A program made the position numbers and the translations under genes. A stretch of DNA of 10,133 bases from Acidobacteriaceae bacterium (GTDB taxonomy: Bacteria; Acidobacteriota; Terriglobia; Terriglobales; Acidobacteriaceae), in assembly GCA_027364815.1 (NCBI GenBank), contig DAHXOQ010000084.1:1-10133 (forward strand), in the 5' to 3' direction. Position 1 is the stretch's first letter. Each line of letters begins with the position of its first letter. The notes under the pieces are model-generated. The model saw only the letters and a list, made by a program, of their open reading frames with translations. It had not been told where the DNA came from and searched no databases. Positions 1-6,651 of this stretch are shown here, in pieces.

Positions 1-200
1 GAATGGGCGATGTCTCCACCGACACAGTTGACGTGAGAGTAGGAAGGCTGGTCGTCGACATATTCGACAGTAAGTCAAAGGCATTGCTATGGCGCGGCTC
101 GGCGACAGAAGACCTCTCCGATAACTCTGGCAAGAACAGCAAGAAGCTCGCCGAGGACACTGCGAAACTGTTTAAGGATTTTCCTTCCGGAAAGAAGTAG
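1..200 (+). CDS. DUF4136-family protein, C-terminal part (5' end outside window)
   Basis: The reading frame is already open at the left edge, so only the last 65 or so residues are present; the internal ATG at position 3 is not claimed as the true start. The visible part has the pattern typical of the end of DUF4136 proteins: a strand ending in VGRLVVDIFDSKSKALLWRG, a short acidic turn (SATEDLSDNSGK), then a lysine-rich amphipathic helix ending FKDFPSGKK. DUF4136 proteins are usually exported or lipoprotein envelope proteins of about 180-220 residues with unknown function; the export signal would lie upstream of this window. The gene stops with TAG at 198-200 and is followed 59 bases later by another envelope lipoprotein on the same strand, possibly co-transcribed. 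Family assignment is by recognition of this C-terminal pattern only. Confidence 0.75.
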   Translation, partial: MGDVSTDTVDVRVGRLVVDIFDSKSKALLWRGSATEDLSDNSGKNSKKLAEDTAKLFKDFPSGKK

Positions 201-259
201 CAATTTATGAATTCCAGAAGTTGTTGGAGGAACTAAGTTCCTTCGGAAAGGGGATAAGA

Positions 260-979
260 ATGAAGGTTCGTTCTGGTTACACTGTTGTCATTTCACTCTT
301 GACTGCTCTGGTCTTGCTGGTCAGTGCATGCAAGCATTCTTCTAATTCAGAGGAGGCTACAAATCAACCAGCCCCGAAGCCCGCAGCGTCGGTGCCTAAC
401 ATCAAGGTCACTCCACCTGTCCAGGCAAAGGCAGCATCACCGAAGCCTGGGCCAAACGCCAACAAAAAGCCTGACAACGAGGCGTTTGGCAAGGGGAAGG
501 CCACAGTTCACCTCAAGGGAAGCACGCACGACCGTTCATTCTGGGCTGAGCAACTGGATGTCGATAACTCCGGTAACCCGGTTTTGGTGGATGAGGCCTG
601 GGACAATCAGAACAAGATCCTTTACATCAGCAATGACCGGAACTTTACGTGCGGTAATGGGCAAATGGCCACAGGTTCCACATTGATGGCTGTCTATGGG
701 AAGGGGAACTTGCGTAAACGGCCAGCCGGCTCTGGCTGGTGGGTCTCGGAGCTGAATGAGGGAGATTGCGGGGTGCCAAGGGGCGCACTCTACGGCTGCC
801 GTTTTGACGCAGCCGGCAATAACAGCGACTGTGGAGGAGCCACTCTGCAATCTGAAGTGGATGATGTGGTCATCGTGCCTCTGCCTCAGTCAGGAGCGAC
901 ACAAGGGAACGCGCCCGGACAAGCCACGCCTAACACAGGCAGCACTCCATCTCCATCAGGTACGGGTTCAAACCAGTAG
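260..979 (+). CDS. Proline-rich secreted lipoprotein of unknown function
   Basis: A 239-residue lipoprotein. The ATG at 260 is chosen because the protein then begins with a textbook lipoprotein signal: basic MKVRSGY, a hydrophobic stretch, and lipobox LVSA-Cys (Cys at about residue 24), with a GGGG element seven bases upstream. An in-frame TTG at 221 would add 13 residues ahead of the signal and is less likely. After the Cys comes a Ser/Pro/Ala/Lys-rich linker (about residues 25-80), then a compact domain (about 85-205) with four further cysteines in FTCGNG, GDCGVP, YGCRF and SDCGG contexts, which could form two disulfides in the periplasm. The tail is low-complexity Gly/Ser/Thr/Pro. I do not recognise a family or a catalytic motif. 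It follows the DUF4136 gene closely and is followed by a strong hairpin. Confidence 0.8.
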   Translation: MKVRSGYTVVISLLTALVLLVSACKHSSNSEEATNQPAPKPAASVPNIKVTPPVQAKAASPKPGPNANKKPDNEAFGKGKATVHLKGSTHDRSFWAEQLDVDNSGNPVLVDEAWDNQNKILYISNDRNFTCGNGQMATGSTLMAVYGKGNLRKRPAGSGWWVSELNEGDCGVPRGALYGCRFDAAGNNSDCGGATLQSEVDDVVIVPLPQSGATQGNAPGQATPNTGSTPSPSGTGSNQ

Positions 980-1007
980 TTGAATCCATAATCTGAAGCA
1001 GAAGAGT

Positions 1008-1063
1008 TGGGCCCATCCTTTAAGGGCATGGGCCCATGATGTGCGCGCGCGTTGCGTTTTTTT
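1008..1063 (+). terminator. Strong GC-rich hairpin followed by a T-run, possible terminator
   Basis: TGGGCCCAT (1008-1016) and ATGGGCCCA (1028-1036) are exact complements, giving a 9-bp stem with an 11-base loop 28 bases after the lipoprotein stop. A run of seven T lies at 1057-1063. The T-run is about 20 bases past the stem rather than adjoining it, with an alternating GC stretch between, so this is not a canonical intrinsic terminator. It could be a terminator with a spacer, or a dispersed palindromic repeat. The hairpin itself is certain; its role is not. Confidence 0.45.
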
Positions 1064-1378
1064 CGAGAGCTGGGTGGGAACCGAAACGCTCGGCATAGAA
1101 GAGTTTTTGCGCCAGCGGAGGCGGTTTTCAAGATGGCTAACCAGATAGTAAACGTACTCCATATTTGCACTGAAAAACCTTTATTAATGCGTTGAATGCA
1201 CTCTATATCTACGTTGAATTCTCTGCACAAATCGTTAGCGTCCGAGTACTTATGCAGCTTCCGCTGTCTCTTAGACCCTGTTGCCTCGCACCAAATCCCC
1301 CTCCCGCTGTATGATTGTTCGGGCTTTTGGCTTCGGATTTTGTTGGATGCGTAAGCGGCCCCCGAGATGAGGATTTCC
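1064..1378. other. Non-coding region upstream of the S46 peptidase
   Basis: About 300 bases without a supportable gene. The minus-strand open frame crossing it has no recognisable motif and no convincing start, and it runs into the signal-peptide region of the S46 gene. The middle (about 1130-1250) is more AT-rich than its surroundings and carries CGTTGAAT twice. TATGAT at 1310-1315 could be a -10 element for the downstream gene, but I see no matching -35 at 17 bases. The start-proximal AGGA at 1370-1373 is a reasonable ribosome binding site for the ATG at 1379. Confidence 0.5.
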
Positions 1379-3454
1379 ATGTTTAAGAAATTGAGTACTG
1401 TACTTGTGCTTTTTGTGGTCACGCTCCTTGTGTTTGCGCCGATCATGCGCGCTGAAGAGGGTATGTGGACCTTTGATAACCCGCCGATGAAGCAGTTGGC
1501 GGCGAAGTACAATTTCCATCCGACGCAGGCGTGGCTCGATCACTTGCGGCTTTCGAGCGTGCGCATGAATGATGGCGGGTCAGGCTCGTTCATCAGCGCC
1601 GATGGCTTGCTGCTGACGAACCACCATGTGGCCAGAGGGCAACTACAGAAGAACTCGACGGCGGAGCATGATTACATTGCCAACGGCTTCTATGCGACGA
1701 CTCCGGATCAGGAGATGAAATCGCCTGATATGGAAGTGAACATTCTTGTCGGCATGGAAAACGTGACCGAGAAGGTTCAGGGCGCGGCCAAGGGAATCAA
1801 AGATCCGAAGGACGCGATCAAGGCCCGCGAGGCCGAGATAGCAAAGATTACCAAGGAGAGCAAAGACAAGACGGGATTGCGCTCCGATATCGTGAGCCTC
1901 TACAACGGCGGCGAGTACTGGCTGTACACGTACAAGGCCTACACCGATGTGCGCATAGTTTTTGCACCGGAAGAGCAAGCTGCGTTTTTTGGCGGTGACC
2001 CGGACAACTTTACTTATCCGCGCTATGACACGGATATGGCGATCTTCCGCGTCTATGACAATGGCAAGCCGCTGCACACGGATAACTATTTGAAGTGGTC
2101 GGCGAAGGGTGCGGCGCCGGGCGAACTGGTTTTTGTTTCAGGGCATCCGGGATCGACGGAGCGCGATGAGACGATGGCGCAGTTGCTGGTTCAGCGCGAT
2201 ATCGTTGGCCCAGGCGTGACTGAATATTTGCAGCGCCGCGTTGCCGATGCACAGAAGTTTGCCGCGCAAGGTCCGGAGCAGGCACGCCTGGTTGCAACGA
2301 CGATCTTCGGTTTGCAGAACAGCTTGAAGGTATACATCGGCCGCAAAGATGCGCTGGCAGATAAGGCGATCCTGGAAAAGAAGCAGGCCGACGAGAGTGA
2401 CTTCCGCGCGCGGATTGACGCGAATCCTGAATGGAAGAAAGAGTATGGCGGAGTGTGGGATACGATTGCCAAAGGCGAGGAGCTGGTAAAGCCCGAGATC
2501 AAAGGACAGATCTTCCGCCGCTCAGATAGCCGCTTGCTGGGAATGGCCTTGCAGATTGTGCAGTATGTGACGGAAATCAAGAAGCCCGATGGCGAGCGCT
2601 TGCCGCAGTATCACGATGCCGGTTTGCAGACGCTGAAGTTTCAGTTGGCATCGCCGGCGCCGATTCCGGTCTCGCTGGAGAAGCTTTACATGACGACGGC
2701 GCTCTCGCTGGGCACGGATAAGATGGGCAAGGATGATCCGTACTTCAAGGCGATATTGAACGGCAACGACATTCCGACAACCGTGAACACGCTGATTGAC
2801 GGCACCAAGATGGGCGATCCTGCTTTCCGCAAATCGCTGATGGATGGTGGCGAAGCGGCGGTTGCAGCGTCAACGGACCCGATGATAGTGACGGCGCGCC
2901 GTCTGGATCCAGTGGTGCGCGCGAACCAGATGCGGCTGCGGGATACAATCTCGACGATCCTGACGCCTGCTGGAGAAAAGCTGGGCAAGGCTCGCTTCCT
3001 TGCGTACGGCCGCGATGCGTATCCGGATGCGACCTTCACGCTGCGGTTGAGCTATGGAACGGTGGATGGCTATCCGTACAACGGTACGATTGCGCCGCCG
3101 TTTACGACCTTCTACGGGCTCTATGATCGCTCGGCGAGTTTCAGCAACAAGGATCCATTTGATTTGACGCCAAAGCAAGCGGCCGCATTGCCGAAGCTGG
3201 ACTTGTCGACACCGCTCAACTTTGTGACCACGAATGACATTATCGGCGGCAATTCAGGTTCGCCGGTGGTGAATCGCGAAGGCGAGTTGGTGGGCCTGGT
3301 ATTCGACGGCAACATCGAGTCGATGGCCGGCGATTTTGTTTACGACGGCTCCAAGAACCGCACTGTAGCCGTACACTCCGCAGGAATGATGGAGGCGCTG
3401 AGAAAGATTTACGGCGCCGGCGCATTGGCTGACGAAATTGAAGGAAAGAAGTAG
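1379..3454 (+). CDS. S46 family dipeptidyl-peptidase, DPP7-type (exported serine exopeptidase)
   Basis: Serine peptidase of family S46 (DPP7/DPP11/DAP BII), which removes dipeptides from peptide N-termini in the periplasm or at the envelope. The ATG at 1379 is preferred because AGGA precedes it by 5-6 bases; an in-frame ATG at 1367 would add four residues. A signal peptide is clear (FKKLSTVLVLFVVTLLV..., probable cleavage after MRA). From 1379 the protein is 691 residues, close to the family norm of 700-720. The triad is readable: His83 in LLLTNHHVARG, Asp219 in DNFTYPRYDTD, Ser626 in GGNSGSPVV. Asn210 of PDNF and Asp of VFDGN fit the known N-terminus-binding residues. The residue after that Asp is Gly, as in DPP7/DAP BII (hydrophobic P1 preference), not the Arg of DPP11 (Asp/Glu preference). 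The usual HHC is HHV here. It appears to be a single-gene unit ending at a strong terminator. Confidence 0.95.
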   Translation: MFKKLSTVLVLFVVTLLVFAPIMRAEEGMWTFDNPPMKQLAAKYNFHPTQAWLDHLRLSSVRMNDGGSGSFISADGLLLTNHHVARGQLQKNSTAEHDYIANGFYATTPDQEMKSPDMEVNILVGMENVTEKVQGAAKGIKDPKDAIKAREAEIAKITKESKDKTGLRSDIVSLYNGGEYWLYTYKAYTDVRIVFAPEEQAAFFGGDPDNFTYPRYDTDMAIFRVYDNGKPLHTDNYLKWSAKGAAPGELVFVSGHPGSTERDETMAQLLVQRDIVGPGVTEYLQRRVADAQKFAAQGPEQARLVATTIFGLQNSLKVYIGRKDALADKAILEKKQADESDFRARIDANPEWKKEYGGVWDTIAKGEELVKPEIKGQIFRRSDSRLLGMALQIVQYVTEIKKPDGERLPQYHDAGLQTLKFQLASPAPIPVSLEKLYMTTALSLGTDKMGKDDPYFKAILNGNDIPTTVNTLIDGTKMGDPAFRKSLMDGGEAAVAASTDPMIVTARRLDPVVRANQMRLRDTISTILTPAGEKLGKARFLAYGRDAYPDATFTLRLSYGTVDGYPYNGTIAPPFTTFYGLYDRSASFSNKDPFDLTPKQAAALPKLDLSTPLNFVTTNDIIGGNSGSPVVNREGELVGLVFDGNIESMAGDFVYDGSKNRTVAVHSAGMMEALRKIYGAGALADEIEGKK

Positions 3455-3466
3455 GTAAGCAAAATT

Positions 3467-3506
3467 AATCCCCACTCCTTTAGATAAGGGAGTGGGGATT
3501 TTTTTT
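3467..3506. terminator. Rho-independent terminator, bidirectional
   Basis: AATCCCCACTCC (3467-3478) pairs perfectly with GGAGTGGGGATT (3489-3500), a 12-bp stem with a 10-base loop, followed by a T-run at 3499-3506. It lies 12 bases after the S46 stop and four bases beyond the end of the convergent cytochrome gene. The minus-strand transcript would also have this stem followed by a shorter U-rich stretch (AATTTT), so it probably serves both genes. Confidence 0.93.
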
Positions 3507-3509
3507 GGA

Positions 3510-3905
3510 TTACTTGAGCGTGCGCAGGTAGGCGATGACTTGCCAACGTTGTTCTTCAGGCAGTCCTGACCAGGAAGGCATGCCGTGGCGCAGATCGCCC
3601 TGACGGATGAACCACTGCAAATCGCCATCGGTGCGTGAACCGAGTTGGTCGTTGCGCAGTGCGGGTCGCTTGTGTCCGTCGCCGCGTGCTTCCGATTTGT
3701 GGCAGGCGGCGCAGTGATCTTCATAGACGCGGGCGCCGGCGAGGGCAGCTTGCGGATTTGAGGCGAGAGGATTGACGCGGTCATGTTCTTTTTGCGGAAC
3801 CGCGGCCCAGTGATTAGATATACCCGCGCCGAGTGCGATGCCGACAGTGGCGAAGACGATCAAAGTTAGAAGCAGATTGCGGAAATTAATTTGACTCGCG
3901 ATCAT
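3510..3905 (-). CDS. Membrane-anchored monohaem cytochrome c (class I)
   Basis: A 131-residue c-type cytochrome. An N-terminal hydrophobic segment (about residues 10-29, NLLLTLIVFATVGIALGAGI) serves as an uncleaved anchor or signal, placing the haem domain in the periplasm. Haem attachment motif CAACH is at residues 65-69 (His69 the proximal ligand), and Met109 in RHGMPSW is the probable sixth ligand. The C-terminal helix LPEEQRWQVIAYLRTLK is typical of small class I cytochromes. Its ATG overlaps the stop of the upstream outer-membrane gene as TAATG, and AGGAG lies nine bases before the start, inside that gene, so the two are translationally coupled. The role is single-electron transfer; the partner oxidase or dehydrogenase is not in the window. 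Confidence 0.93.
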   Translation of the reverse strand: MIASQINFRNLLLTLIVFATVGIALGAGISNHWAAVPQKEHDRVNPLASNPQAALAGARVYEDHCAACHKSEARGDGHKRPALRNDQLGSRTDGDLQWFIRQGDLRHGMPSWSGLPEEQRWQVIAYLRTLK

Positions 3906-4795
3906 TACTCACCACTCCTTCTGAAGTGTCCACCAACTTGTTCGAATTCATAAGCCAGGCCGACGCGGTAGATGCGGTTGAGAGTGACGGCTGTGAGACC
4001 GAAGCCCGGAGAAAAGCTTGCACGCAGGCCTTTGGGCAGTTGCCAGCCTATGGTGGGCGCAATGTAGTGCGAGGTTGAGCGCATGGTCAGCGCGAAAGTA
4101 TCGCCTAATCCACCATAGGCTTCAACGCCGGCGATAAATTTTTCTGCGCAGAAGGTGCAATTATTTCTACTCGCTGATGCACGCAAAGGACGCGCGGCAC
4201 CGAGCGCATAACCAAACTCCCAGGGCGAATGATTCATGTCCTTCTCGGCGAGGAAGTTTTCCGAAATATTCCAGTGTTTCAGGTTTGAGGAGAGAATCAG
4301 CTTCAACTCCAGCTCGTGCTGATGTTCTTTGCGCGAGATGCCGTTTGGAATAGCCAGAGCACTTTGTGAATCATGACCGACAACTTCAATGATGGTCTTG
4401 TCAGCGCCGGAAATATTTTCGTACTCGACATAGAGGAGGGGGTTGATCCAATGCTCGGTCATTAAGGGGCGGACGCGATTCTCGACGCGAAAACCTGTGA
4501 AGATTGTTGAATCACCGCCGGTCGCCTGACCGTCGAGATAAAGCTCACTCGTCCACCAGGCGCGCAAGCCATATTCGAACTCCATCGCCGTGGCGCCAAA
4601 GCGGCCGCTGACATCGGGCTGACCGAGAGCGGTCTTGGTCTCAATCTCCAGATTGCCGGGCTCCTCCAGATCCTGCGAATAGGTTACAAAGTAGGGTTTT
4701 TCCTGTGCGTGAAGCCGACCACCCGCCTGAATGAGGTACAAATTTATTAGGCACAGAAAGCCGAATGATAATCTTATTTTATTCAATAACAACAA
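3905..4795 (-). CDS. Predicted outer-membrane or periplasmic beta-rich protein, first gene of cytochrome operon
   Basis: A 296-residue exported protein. The TTG start is supported by a full AGGAGG eight bases upstream (4804-4809). The signal peptide is clear: basic NKIR, a hydrophobic core, and probable cleavage after RLHA before QEKPYF. The mature protein has alternating hydrophobic/polar strands rich in aromatic residues and turns (MEFEYGLRAWWTSELYLDGQ, INPLLYVEYENI, LELKLILSS, WEFGYALGAARPL, YRVGLAYEFEQV), as in outer-membrane beta-barrels. No conserved catalytic motif was recognised. It carries a CTFC (CxxC) motif about two thirds along that is not followed by His, so it is not a haem site; it could be a disulfide or metal site. 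It overlaps the cytochrome c gene by four bases, suggesting the two products work together. The barrel assignment is inference from pattern, not family identification. Confidence 0.8.
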   Translation of the reverse strand: MLLLNKIRLSFGFLCLINLYLIQAGGRLHAQEKPYFVTYSQDLEEPGNLEIETKTALGQPDVSGRFGATAMEFEYGLRAWWTSELYLDGQATGGDSTIFTGFRVENRVRPLMTEHWINPLLYVEYENISGADKTIIEVVGHDSQSALAIPNGISRKEHQHELELKLILSSNLKHWNISENFLAEKDMNHSPWEFGYALGAARPLRASASRNNCTFCAEKFIAGVEAYGGLGDTFALTMRSTSHYIAPTIGWQLPKGLRASFSPGFGLTAVTLNRIYRVGLAYEFEQVGGHFRRSGE

Positions 4796-4803
4796 CTTAA
4801 AGA

Positions 4804-4809
4804 CCTCCT
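4804..4809 (-). promoter_or_regulatory. Ribosome binding site deciding a TTG start
   Basis: On the minus strand this reads AGGAGG, eight bases before the TTG at 4795-4793. No ATG or GTG with comparable spacing exists ahead of the signal peptide, so this site is the main reason for accepting the TTG start. Confidence 0.85.
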
Positions 4810-4814
4810 CAAAA

Positions 4815-4833
4815 TCCGACCATTTTGGTCTGA
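4815..4833. promoter_or_regulatory. Imperfect 19-bp palindrome in the divergent control region
   Basis: The core GACCA-TTT-TGGTC (4818-4830) is a perfect 5-bp dyad, and flanking TC/GA extends the symmetry to 19 bases with one mismatch. It sits just upstream of the minus-strand ribosome binding site, where it could be an operator or a small leader hairpin. The dyad is seen directly; regulatory function is inferred. Confidence 0.4.
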
Positions 4834-4855
4834 ATTAAACTAAGACTAAAACAGT

Positions 4856-4868
4856 CCGATATATTCGG
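4856..4868. promoter_or_regulatory. Second small palindrome, CCGA-TATAT-TCGG
   Basis: A 4-bp dyad around an AT-only centre, 38 bases (centre to centre) from the first palindrome. Both sites begin with TCCGA exactly 40 bases apart, close to four helical turns. This is compatible with paired regulator binding between the divergent genes, but the arms are short enough to arise by chance. Confidence 0.3.
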
Positions 4869-4944
4869 CAAGCCTGAGAATTCACATACTGAAACGCAAA
4901 ATATCCATGGAAAATCGTTGGTTATGAAGTGTGGTCGCGCACAT

Positions 4945-4973
4945 TTGCCCCTTATGCGCCAGTCGACTAAACT
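4945..4973 (+). promoter_or_regulatory. Candidate promoter for pruA with very short leader
   Basis: TTGCCC (4945-4950) and TAAACT (4968-4973) are separated by 17 bases. Transcription would begin only a few bases before the ATG at 4983, which fits the absence of any purine-rich ribosome binding site there, so the mRNA could be leaderless or nearly so. The match to consensus is four of six at each box, which is weak. Confidence 0.3.
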
Positions 4974-4982
4974 ACCAGAGCT

Positions 4983-6572
4983 ATGAATTCAAATTTTGTA
5001 ACAACCTCTATTCGTCCACGTACGCCCCAGGGAAATTTTTCCAACACACCCTTTGAAGATTTCAAGAACCCAGCGACCATTCAAAAGATGGAAGCAGCGC
5101 TTGCCAAGGTGAAGAGCGAGCTCGGCCGCGAGTATGAGCTGATCGTCGGCGGTAAGCGCTTCAAGACTGAAGGCAAGATACGCTCGCACAATCCAGCGCG
5201 CCCGGCAGAGATTGTTGGCGTGCACCAGAAAGCAGTTGCAGAGCACGCGGAACATGCGATGGGCGCCGCGCTGAAAGCGTATGAGAGCTGGTCGCGGACC
5301 TCGGTTGCGGACCGGGTTTCGCTGCTGTTGAATGCGGCGGAGATTATCAGGCAGCGGCATTTTGAGTTCTGCGCCTGGCTGACCTTTGAAGTAGGGAAGA
5401 ACTGGGCGGAAGCCGATGCGGATGTGGGCGAGACGCTTGATTTTCTGGAGTTCTACGCACGCGAAGCGCTGAGGCTGGATGCGGCGACGACGCCGATTCA
5501 GATGCCCGGCGAGCACAATGAGTTGCTTTACATACCGCTGGGTGTTGGCGCGGTGATTCCGCCGTGGAATTTTCCGTTTGCGATTATGGCGGGGATGACT
5601 TCAGCGGCGATTGTCTGCGGGAACACGGTGGTCCTGAAGCCCTCGAGCGATTCGCCAACGATTGCCGCGAAATTTGTCGAGGTGCTGATTGAAGCGGGAA
5701 TGCCGGATGGTGTGGTGAACTTCTGCCCAGGCTCGGGCGCAACATTTGGAAATGCGATTGTTGAGCATCCTAAGACGCGCTTCATAGCGTTCACGGGATC
5801 GAAGGCCGTAGGCCTGGATATTCACGAGCGTGCGGCGAAGACGCGCAAAGGCCAGATCTGGATCAAGCGGACGATTCTGGAGATGGGCGGCAAGGATTCG
5901 ATTCTGGTTTGCGCGGATGCGGATTTTGACGCTGCGGTTAACGGTGTCGTCGCTTCGGCGTTTGGATTCAGCGGACAGAAATGCTCGGCTTGCTCGCGCG
6001 CGATTATTGAAGCGCCGATCTACGCCAAATTTGTGGAGCGGGTTGCATAGCGCACAGCAGAGCTCACCGTCGGCGATCCTGCGACGAACAAGAATATGGG
6101 GCCGGTGATCAACAAGGATGCGCTCAATTCAATGCTGGCGTATATTGAGACGGGCAAGAAGGAAGGCCGCCTTGTCGCCGGTGGGGAGATCATTGAGAGC
6201 GAGGGTGGCCACTTTCTTGCGCCGACGGTCTTTGCCGATATCGCGCCTGATGCAGTGATCAGCCAGGAAGAAATTTTTGGGCCGGTGCTGGCGCTGATCA
6301 AAGTCGCGAACTTTGAAGAGGGAATGAAGGTTGCAAACAACACTGAGTATGGATTGACGGGCGCAATCTACACGGCTGATCGCGAGCGGCTCGATATTGC
6401 GCGGCGCGAGTTCCATGTGGGCAATCTTTACTTAAATCGCAAGTGCACGGGAGCGATGGTGGGCGCGCATCCATTTGGCGGCTTCAACATGAGCGGAACG
6501 GATTCAAAAGCCGGAGGACCTGATTATCTGTACCTGTTCACGCAGGCGAAGAGCGTAGCCGAAAAACTATAA
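4983..6572 (+). pseudogene. pruA: L-glutamate gamma-semialdehyde (P5C) dehydrogenase, interrupted by one in-frame TAG
   Basis: NAD-dependent aldehyde dehydrogenase of the RocA/PruA type, which oxidises P5C/glutamate semialdehyde to glutamate in proline and arginine breakdown. The frame spans 529 codons, matching the monofunctional family (about 515-530). Present are the N-terminal ELGREYELIVGGKR segment, Asn196 in PPWNFPF, Glu300 in ILEMGGKD, catalytic Cys334 in GFSGQKCSACSR, and, after the interruption, EEIFGPV, NNTEYGLTGAIYT and AHPFGGFNMSGTDSKAGGPDY. Codon 356 is TAG (6048-6050), between FVERVA and RTAELTVGDPA. The same frame resumes at once with no insertion, deletion or further stop. Both catalytic residues lie before the stop, but a 355-residue product would lack the C-terminal catalytic and oligomerisation part. 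It is a recent nonsense mutation, a sequence error, or readthrough. The ATG at 6096 has no ribosome binding site, so separate expression of the second part is unlikely. Confidence 0.9.
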
Positions 6573-6582
6573 GCATTGCGCC

Positions 6583-6633
6583 CACACATACAAAAAGAGC
6601 ACCTCAGATTGAGGTGCTCTTTTTGTATGTGTG
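6583..6633. terminator. Perfect 24-bp inverted repeat, bidirectional terminator
   Basis: Bases 6583-6606 are the exact reverse complement of 6610-6633, with only GAT as loop. The stem contains AAAAAGAGCACCTCA on one side and TGAGGTGCTCTTTTT on the other, so each strand has a GC-rich hairpin core followed by T5 and forms an intrinsic terminator in both directions. It sits between the convergent ends of pruA (6572) and the LuxR gene (6652). Confidence 0.95.
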
Positions 6634-6651
6634 TTGATTGCATTTTTACTT

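Noticed and set aside
1040..1052. Alternating purine-pyrimidine TGTGCGCGCGCGT as a Z-DNA element
   Set aside because: Only 13 bases long and in a GC-rich genome; nothing else supports a function.
1310..1315. TATGAT as a -10 box for the S46 gene
   Set aside because: No -35 element at 16-18 bases and no extended -10 at the correct spacing; mentioned only in the intergenic note.
886..1512. Long minus-strand open frame (208 codons) across the intergenic region
   Set aside because: It overlaps the 3' end of the lipoprotein gene and the signal-peptide coding part of the S46 gene, has no recognised motif, and lacks a convincing start site.
4121..4165. CTFC in the outer-membrane protein as a haem-binding site
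   Set aside because: The motif is followed by Ala, not His, so it does not meet the CxxCH requirement.
5982..6050. Pyrrolysine or other recoding at the amber codon as a described feature
   Set aside because: The position is not an active-site residue in this family, TAG is used as an ordinary stop by neighbouring genes, and no recoding element is visible; mutation or error is simpler.
6096..6572. Separate 158-codon gene downstream of the pruA stop
   Set aside because: It is in the same frame as the upstream part, has no ribosome binding site at its ATG, and starts in the middle of a conserved aldehyde dehydrogenase segment; it is the second half of one broken gene.
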